DNA of 34,542 bases from positions 1-34,542 of the forward strand of contig RFGR01000109.1 of the NCBI GenBank assembly GCA_003696625.1, written 5' to 3'. Under the pieces are notes generated by a model that was not told the origin of the DNA, did no database searches, and saw only the letters and a list, made by a program, of their open reading frames with translations. Positions 29,607-34,542 of this stretch are shown here, one piece after another (the stretch's first letter is position 1; each line of letters opens with the position of its first letter). Origin of the DNA: Planctomycetota bacterium. Lineage in GTDB: Bacteria > Planctomycetota > UBA1135. Position numbers and translations under genes: made by a program.

Positions 29607-31961
29607 GTGCTTGCCGCCCTGGTCCTGCTTCTCTCGGCGTCGCCGCAGGGACTGATCTGGGAACCGGGTCCTGAGGCGCCGGCCGCCGCGGGCGCCTTGG
29701 CCGGCGTTCTCGCCGACGGTACCGCCGTCCTGGCCGGCGGCGGTCCGCCCTGGAGCGATCGAATCCTGGTTCTTCCCCCCGACGCGGAGGCCTGGCGCGA
29801 AGCCGGCCGCCTGCCGGCGCCGCGGGCCCGCGGGGCGGTGGTCGCGGCGGCAGGCGAACTCTGGTGGATCGGCGGGGAAGGTCCGGAGGGGCCGGCCGCG
29901 GACTGCTGGCGGTTCCGGGGGCGGCCCGGCGGCGGCTTCCGACTGGAACCCGGGCCGCCGCTGCCGCGGCCGGCGGCCCGGCCCGGCGGGGCCCGGGTCG
30001 GTGACCTCATCCTGGTCCAGTCGGCTGGATCCCTCTGGTCGCTCGACCTCACCGATCCCAACGCTGGCTGGCGGCCGGAACCGGCGCCGCCGGACCCGCC
30101 CCACCGCTGCGGCGGCGCCGCCGCCCAGCTGCTCGGGAACGGCCGACCGGCGCTGTTCGTCTTCGGCGGCGAGACCGCCTCCGGCCGGCCGCTGGCCGAG
30201 GCCCGCGCCTTCCTGCCCGGCCCCGACGGCGGCTGGCGGCGGCTGGCCGACCCGCCCCGGCCGCTCGGGGCCGGAACCGTGGCCGTCCCGATCGGTCCCT
30301 CGCACCTGCTCGTGTTGCCGGCCGCGCCAGCGGATGGGTCCAGTGTGCCGGCGGCCCTGGCCTATCACCCGATCACCGACACCTGGGCCGAAGAAGGCGC
30401 CCTCCCGGCTGGGTTGATCCCCGCCGCCGTCCTGCCTCGCAGCCCCGGGTTCCTGGTCCTGGACGCGGCCTCCCCCCGAACCGTCCGCCTCCGGCTGGCC
30501 AGGCCCGAACCGGCGCTCGGCCCCCTCGACTGGTTCGCCTTGGCTCTCTACCTAGCCGCCTTGGTCGTGATCGGCGCAGGTTTCGCCCGCCTCACCCGCG
30601 ACAGCGACGACTATTTCCTGGCCGGCCGCCGGGTGCCCGGCTGGGCGGCCGGGTTGTCGATCTATGGCACCCAACTCTCGGCGATCACCTTCCTGGCCAC
30701 CCCGGCCCTGGCCTACGCCACTGACCTGCGCTACGCCCCGACCTGGCTCTCGATCCTGTTCGTGGTGCCGCTGGTGACTCGGGTCTTCCTGCCCCGCTTC
30801 CGGCGTCTGGAGCTGGTCACGGCCTATGAGTACCTGGAGCGGCGCTTCTCGCCGCTGGTGCGCCGGGTCGGCAGCGGCTGCTTCATCGCCATGCAGACCG
30901 CCCGGATGGGCATCGTCGTCCACCTGCCGGCGCTGGCCCTGGCGACCGTGACCGGCCTCGACGTCCGGCTCTGCATCCTCGCCACCGGGCTGCTCGCCAC
31001 CCTCTACACCGCCCTCGGCGGCATGGCGGCGGTGATTTGGACCGACGTCCTCCAGGTCTTCGTGCTGATCGGCGGGGTCCTGATCGCTCTCGGTCTGGCC
31101 TGGAGCGGCGCCGGCGGTGCCGAAGCCTTCGCGGGCGCCGCCGGAGCGGCCAAGCTGCGCCTCTGGGACGGCGGCTTCTCCTGGACCGAGGCGGCGTCGT
31201 GGTCGCTGATGATCGGTTCGTTGGTGCTGATGATCCCGCCCTACACCACCGATCAGGCGGTGGTCCAACGCTATCTGTCAGCCCGCAGCGAACGCGACGC
31301 CGCCCGGGCCGCCTGGCTCAACGGCTGGCTTTCGATCCCGGCCGGAATCCTCTTCCCGCTCTTGGGCGCCTGCTTGTGGGCGTTCTACCGCCGGCGGCCC
31401 GAGGCCATCCAGCTCGGCCTGGCCAACGACGGGATCCTTCCGCTCTTCCTCGGCAACCACCTGCCGGCCGGCCTGGCCGGGCTGATCCTGGCCGGGCTGC
31501 TGGCGGCGACCATGTCCACCCTCGACTCCTCGATGCACGCGATCGCGACCGCGGTGGTGAACGACTTCCGCCGCCCGGGACGCGGCGCCGGCGACGACCG
31601 GCGGCTGCTGGGCCGGGCCCGGGCCTGGACGGTCGCGGCCGGCCTGACCGGCACCCTGAGCGCGGTCGCGCTGGCTTCCTTCGAGGTCTCCTCGCTCTTC
31701 CTCTTGTTCCTGAAGGCGCTCGGCCTCCTTTCCTCCGGGTTGGCGACCCTGTTCCTGCTCGGCGTGCTGGCCCCCGCCGTCGGCGCCGGCGCCGCCCTGG
31801 CCGGCGCGGCCGCCGGGACCGGCGTGCTGGCCTGGCTGGCCTGGACCACCCGCTTGCACGCCTTCTGGTACGGAGCCGTCGGCATCGGCATCGGCATCGC
31901 CGCCGGCCTGGTCGCGGCGCTGCCGGGCCGACGCCGTCGGAGGCGGCCGGTTCGGGGCTAA
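29607..31961 (+). CDS. Kelch-type mutarotase domain fused to SSS-family sodium/solute symporter
   Basis: A 784-residue fusion. The N-terminal about 295 residues start with a signal (MLAALVLLLSASPQ) and form a kelch-like beta-propeller (VLAGGGPPW, LWWIGGEGPEG, FVFGGETAS, LAYHPITDTW), which would lie in the periplasm. The rest, from GPLDWFALALYL, is a sodium:solute symporter with about 13 membrane segments (DSDDYFLAGRRVPGWAAG, YTALGGMAAVIWTDVLQ, TMSTLDSSMHAIATAVVND). Fusions of NanM-like kelch mutarotases to SSS transporters are known from sialic-acid and amino-sugar systems: the propeller sets the anomer, the transporter imports it. Here the substrate is inferred only. The start GTG 29607 is chosen for the signal peptide. 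No -10 box precedes it, so it is probably read through from the GH3 gene. Confidence 0.85.
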   Translation: MLAALVLLLSASPQGLIWEPGPEAPAAAGALAGVLADGTAVLAGGGPPWSDRILVLPPDAEAWREAGRLPAPRARGAVVAAAGELWWIGGEGPEGPAADCWRFRGRPGGGFRLEPGPPLPRPAARPGGARVGDLILVQSAGSLWSLDLTDPNAGWRPEPAPPDPPHRCGGAAAQLLGNGRPALFVFGGETASGRPLAEARAFLPGPDGGWRRLADPPRPLGAGTVAVPIGPSHLLVLPAAPADGSSVPAALAYHPITDTWAEEGALPAGLIPAAVLPRSPGFLVLDAASPRTVRLRLARPEPALGPLDWFALALYLAALVVIGAGFARLTRDSDDYFLAGRRVPGWAAGLSIYGTQLSAITFLATPALAYATDLRYAPTWLSILFVVPLVTRVFLPRFRRLELVTAYEYLERRFSPLVRRVGSGCFIAMQTARMGIVVHLPALALATVTGLDVRLCILATGLLATLYTALGGMAAVIWTDVLQVFVLIGGVLIALGLAWSGAGGAEAFAGAAGAAKLRLWDGGFSWTEAASWSLMIGSLVLMIPPYTTDQAVVQRYLSARSERDAARAAWLNGWLSIPAGILFPLLGACLWAFYRRRPEAIQLGLANDGILPLFLGNHLPAGLAGLILAGLLAATMSTLDSSMHAIATAVVNDFRRPGRGAGDDRRLLGRARAWTVAAGLTGTLSAVALASFEVSSLFLLFLKALGLLSSGLATLFLLGVLAPAVGAGAALAGAAAGTGVLAWLAWTTRLHAFWYGAVGIGIGIAAGLVAALPGRRRRRRPVRG

Positions 31962-31964
31962 GCT
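31959..31964 (+). promoter_or_regulatory. -10 box TAAGCT overlapping the kelch-SSS stop codon
   Basis: The TAA stop of the fusion transporter is the first half of TAAGCT. The TTG start of the next gene follows after 9 nt, giving a leader of about 3 nt. Confidence 0.6.
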
Positions 31965-31973
31965 GGCCGGACC

Positions 31974-33812
31974 TTGGCCGGCCTCCATCCGCTCGACTGG
32001 CTCGCGATCCTCCTCTACCTGGCGGTCGCGATCGCGGTCGGAACCCTGCTCTCGCGTCGGGCCGGCCGCTCGACCGAGGACTTCTACCTGGCCGGCCGCT
32101 CTCTGCCGTGGTGGATGGCCGGTACCAGCCTGGTCGCGACCACCTTCGCCGCCGACACCCCGCTGCTGGTCTCCGGCATCGCCCGCGGCCAGGGCGTGGC
32201 CGGCAACTGGCTCTGGTGGAGCTTCGCGGTCGGCGGCACCCTCTGGTTTGTCTTCCTCGCCGCCTGGTGGCGGCGGCTGGAGCTGACGACCAACGCCGAG
32301 TTCACCGAGGTCCGTTACGCCGGCCCGCAGGCGCGGGCGCTACGTGGCTTCTACGGTGCCTACCACGCGCTGGTGACGAACACGATCGTGCTCGTCTGGG
32401 TGCTGCTGGCGATGCTGAAGATCGTCCGGGCGGTACTCGAGATCCAACCAGGCGCCGCCCTGTTCGGGGTGGCGGCCGACGTCTGGATCGTCGCCGCGGC
32501 TGTGGCGCTGGCCCTGCTCTACTCGATCCTGGCCGGGTTGTGGGGTGTGGTCGTGACCGACCTCTTCCAGTTCGTCCTGGCGATGGCCGGGGCCCTGATC
32601 CTGGCCTGGCAGGCGGTGGCGGCCTGCGGCGGCCTGACGGAGATGACCGCCACCCTCCGGGCCGAGTTCCCCGACCGGCTGGCGCTGCTGCCGCGGCCGG
32701 GGCCGGGCGGACCGCTCGACGCATCCTTCTGGACGCAGGGCTTCACCGCCTTCCTGGTCACCCTCGCCCTGGTCGGCTGGCTGAACAAGAACGCCGACGG
32801 CTCCGGTCAAGCGGTGCAGCGCTTCCTGGCCGCCCGGAACGAGAATCACGCCCGCGGCGGCGCGCTCTGGTTCCAGCTCGCCCACTACGTGCTGCGAAGT
32901 TGGCCCTGGATCCTGGTCGGCCTGGCCTCGCTGATCCTGCTGCCCGATGCCGAACTGCCGCGAACGGCCGCCGGCGGGCCCGACCACGAGGCCGCCTATC
33001 CGATCCTGATGCGGCGGTTGCTCGGCCCAGGTTGGTTCGGACTGCTCTGCGCCAGCTTCCTGGCCGCCTTCATGAGCACCCTCGACACCCACTTCAACAC
33101 TGCCTCGGCCTATGCGGTGAACGACCTCTATCGCCGCTTCCTGCGCCCGCGGGCGACCCCGCGCCACTACGTCGCGGTCGGCCGGGCGGTCGAAGTGCTG
33201 GTCGGGGTGCTGGCGGCGGCCTTCGCCCTGGCCACCGATTCGATCCTCGACCTCTTCACCTTCTCGCTCCAGCTCGTCGCCGGCCTCGGTCCGGCCCTGT
33301 TCCTGCGCTGGGTTTGGTGGCGGGTGAACGCCTGGACCGAGATCGCCGGCCTGGCGACGAGCACCGTCCTGGCCATCGCCCTGGCGCTGGTCCCGGACGC
33401 CTGGTGGCCGGCGGCGCCCTTCAACGGCTGGACGGCCGGCGCGCCCTGGGACTTCTCCGGCAAGTTCCTGCTCATCGCCGGTCTCTCCACCGTCGGGATG
33501 CTGGCCGTGACCCTGACCACGCCGCCGGCGCCGCGCGCCGCCCTCCAGGCCTTCCACGACCGGGTGCAGCCCTTCGGCTTCTGGCGCCCCTTCCGCGACC
33601 CGCGCCGCCGGCGTCCGAGCCGTCTGCCGGCCCTGGCGGCCGGCTGGATCGGCGGCCTGGCTGTCACCTGGGGGCCGATGCTGGCCATCGGCCGCTGGCT
33701 GCTCGGCGGCGACCCCGGCCCGCCGCTCCTGGTCGGCGTCGCCGGCGGCCTGCTGCTCTGGTGGAGCTGGCCGCGGACCGTCTCGCCGCCCCGGCCGCCG
33801 GCGGCGGACTGA
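31974..33812 (+). CDS. SSS-family sodium/solute symporter
   Basis: A 612-residue inner-membrane transporter. It begins LHPLDWLAILLYLAVAIAVGT and has the family segment STEDFYLAGRSLPWWMAGTS, then TTFAADTPLLVSG, then SFLAAFMSTLDTHFNTASAY, the equivalent of the region carrying Na+-site residues in SSS proteins. About 13 or more hydrophobic segments are visible. The C-terminal region (VQPFGFWRPFRDPRRRRPSR) is basic and cytoplasmic before a last pair of helices. It is related to the symporter half of the preceding fusion but clearly diverged; the substrate may differ. The start TTG 31974 lies directly after a -10 box and gives the expected N-terminus. It ends 5 nt before the convergent nucleotidase gene. 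Confidence 0.9.
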   Translation: MAGLHPLDWLAILLYLAVAIAVGTLLSRRAGRSTEDFYLAGRSLPWWMAGTSLVATTFAADTPLLVSGIARGQGVAGNWLWWSFAVGGTLWFVFLAAWWRRLELTTNAEFTEVRYAGPQARALRGFYGAYHALVTNTIVLVWVLLAMLKIVRAVLEIQPGAALFGVAADVWIVAAAVALALLYSILAGLWGVVVTDLFQFVLAMAGALILAWQAVAACGGLTEMTATLRAEFPDRLALLPRPGPGGPLDASFWTQGFTAFLVTLALVGWLNKNADGSGQAVQRFLAARNENHARGGALWFQLAHYVLRSWPWILVGLASLILLPDAELPRTAAGGPDHEAAYPILMRRLLGPGWFGLLCASFLAAFMSTLDTHFNTASAYAVNDLYRRFLRPRATPRHYVAVGRAVEVLVGVLAAAFALATDSILDLFTFSLQLVAGLGPALFLRWVWWRVNAWTEIAGLATSTVLAIALALVPDAWWPAAPFNGWTAGAPWDFSGKFLLIAGLSTVGMLAVTLTTPPAPRAALQAFHDRVQPFGFWRPFRDPRRRRPSRLPALAAGWIGGLAVTWGPMLAIGRWLLGGDPGPPLLVGVAGGLLLWWSWPRTVSPPRPPAAD

Positions 33813-33817
33813 GCCGC

Positions 33818-34399
33818 TCAACCGTCGCGCGCGGCCAGGACCAGGTCGCCGATCTCCTCCCAGTCGCTGGTCCGCGGTCCGTCCAGGCCGAGGTTGGTCG
33901 AGTTGGCGTAGACGATCACCCGGCGACCGCGGGAGCGCAGGGCCTCGACGTTGCGCGGTGTGTCCTCGACATAGAGATCGGCGCCGACGTCCTCCTTGTC
34001 GCCGACAAAGCAGAGGCCGTAGTAGGGAATATCGTGCCGGTCGAGCCATTCCACCGTCTGCTCGACCGCAGCCTGGTGGGAGCGGGAGATGAACAGCCGA
34101 TGAGTGATGATGCGGATGTTCACCCCGGCCTCGGACAGTCGGCGAATCACCTGCGGTGCCCGCGGCATGGGCTCGAGGCGGCGGAACAGGTCGCGCTGGG
34201 TGACGGCGAACCGGTGTAGGGCGGGGTAGCCACCGGGGGCCTCGGCCACCCCCCACTCGGGCAGGCCGTAGCTGACGCGGTCGGGGAGGGACTCGAGCGG
34301 CACACCGAGCCACTCGGCGGCGATCGGGCGCAGGCCGCCGTAGAAGTCGGCGACGCAGCCGTCGAGGTCGAGGCCGAGGATGAAGTCGCGGTCCGCCAT
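33818..34399 (-). CDS. 5'-nucleotidase, NT5C (deoxyribonucleotidase-like) HAD family
   Basis: A 193-residue HAD-superfamily phosphatase, cytoplasmic. Motif I is LGLDLDGCVADFYG, with both catalytic Asp residues (DxD). Motif II is the Thr in IRIITHRLF. The HAD Lys is probably in FVGDKEDVGADLYVEDTPRN, which also carries the motif IV acidic residues. The N-terminal cap is short, as in NT5C proteins that dephosphorylate (deoxy)nucleoside monophosphates; the substrate is not certain. The start ATG 34399 follows a TACGAT -10 box by 9 nt. An in-frame earlier start would cover that promoter. Copy C of the hairpin element lies just upstream of the promoter. Confidence 0.85.
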   Translation of the reverse strand: MADRDFILGLDLDGCVADFYGGLRPIAAEWLGVPLESLPDRVSYGLPEWGVAEAPGGYPALHRFAVTQRDLFRRLEPMPRAPQVIRRLSEAGVNIRIITHRLFISRSHQAAVEQTVEWLDRHDIPYYGLCFVGDKEDVGADLYVEDTPRNVEALRSRGRRVIVYANSTNLGLDGPRTSDWEEIGDLVLAARDG

Positions 34400-34408
34400 C
34401 GAGCGGGG

Positions 34409-34414
34409 ATCGTA
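34409..34414 (-). promoter_or_regulatory. -10 box TACGAT for the nucleotidase (near-leaderless)
   Basis: The minus strand reads TACGAT, then 9 nt, then ATG 34399. The predicted leader is about 3 nt. Confidence 0.55.
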
Positions 34415-34427
34415 GCACCCCACCAGG

Positions 34428-34474
34428 AATCCGGCCCCGCTCGGTGGACCCGATCAAGACAAGATCGCGTCACC
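34428..34474 (-). repeat. Dispersed hairpin element, copy C (upstream of the nucleotidase)
   Basis: Read on the minus strand: the GGTGACG box (34474-34468), 16 nt, then the hairpin GATCGGGTCC, 8-nt loop ACCGAGCG, and GGGCCGGATT (34437-34428). Stem arms match copies A and B, while the loop sequence is different but has the same length. The element ends 13 nt before the TACGAT box of the nucleotidase. Confidence 0.65.
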
Positions 34475-34537
34475 TCCGCCGCCCCTGACCGTCTTCCCGG
34501 TGCGCGGCCGACCCGGCCGCGCCCTGGAGATCCCGTC

Positions 34538-34542
34538 ATGAG
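34538..34542 (+). CDS. Possible start of a plus-strand gene at the right edge
   Basis: Only the ATG and two more bases are present. A GGAG site at 34526-34529, 8 nt upstream, makes this a plausible start codon, but nothing can be said about the product. It would be divergent from the nucleotidase, with copy C of the hairpin element between them. Confidence 0.3.

Noticed and set aside
1-34542. CRISPR arrays, insertion sequences, integrases or phage genes
   Set aside because: No regularly spaced direct repeats, no transposase or recombinase motifs were seen anywhere in the window.

Overview
The window is GC-rich bacterial chromosome with tightly packed genes on both strands and many ATGA/GTGA/TTGA-type overlaps. 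No rRNA, tRNA, CRISPR array, transposase or phage gene was recognised. A secreted FG-GAP protein with a long C-terminal tail, a YdjY-type protein, a CFI-box/CTERM parallel-beta protein, a kelch-SSS fusion transporter and many TTG/GTG starts together suggest an environmental Planctomycetota-like bacterium. That placement is inferred from family content, not shown by a marker gene.

Layout: 1-172 is the start of a secreted protein (minus, cut by the edge). 394-2061 is an FG-GAP protein (minus), divergent from a PlsC-type acyltransferase (2212-2961). 3006-4303 is an overlapping pair of unrecognised exported or anchored proteins (minus). 4367-6902 is an SDR/FadD lipid pair (minus), divergent from a GGQ-domain release-factor-like protein (6960-7502). 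A DUF2249 protein (7537-7833, minus) faces away from a GAD/CSAD-like PLP decarboxylase (8289-9722), which is followed by a small anchored coiled-coil protein. 10180-13973 is a four-gene minus operon: YdjY-like, membrane protein, inositol-phosphate synthase, QueA. 14027-17238 is NnrD plus a HEAT-repeat protein (minus). 17408-19935 is a methyltransferase, a YgfZ-like protein and a secreted Ig-like/regulatory-domain protein (plus). These converge on an octaheme cytochrome c of the hydroxylamine-oxidoreductase family (19989-21545, minus). 22035-25515 is a parallel-beta CFI-box protein and phosphoglycerate mutase GpmI (minus). 25610-28141 is an M48 lipoprotein protease and an M28 peptidase. 28195-33812 is a GH3 hexosaminidase-like enzyme, a kelch-SSS fusion and a second SSS transporter. 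33818-34399 is an NT5C-type nucleotidase (minus).

Functional themes are lipid metabolism (plsC, fadD, HSDL2-like SDR, inositol-phosphate synthase), envelope proteolysis and amino-sugar salvage or uptake (M48, M28, GH3, kelch-SSS, SSS), and nitrogen or redox chemistry (HAO-like cytochrome, with YgfZ, an Fe-S assembly factor, nearby).

Three layers of non-coding structure stand out. (1) A dispersed about 46-nt element contains a GGTKACG box and a hairpin of the form GGGTCC-N8-GGRCCGGATT. Three good copies and one degenerate copy were found by eye, and two of them face each other around the methyltransferase-ygfZ-hao segment. (2) TANNNT -10 boxes sit 5-11 nt before start codons, implying leaderless mRNAs. 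At three places the upstream gene's TAG/TAA stop codon is itself the TA of the next gene's -10 box. (3) Genes for exported proteins instead have -10 boxes about 30-80 nt upstream, so they have real leaders.
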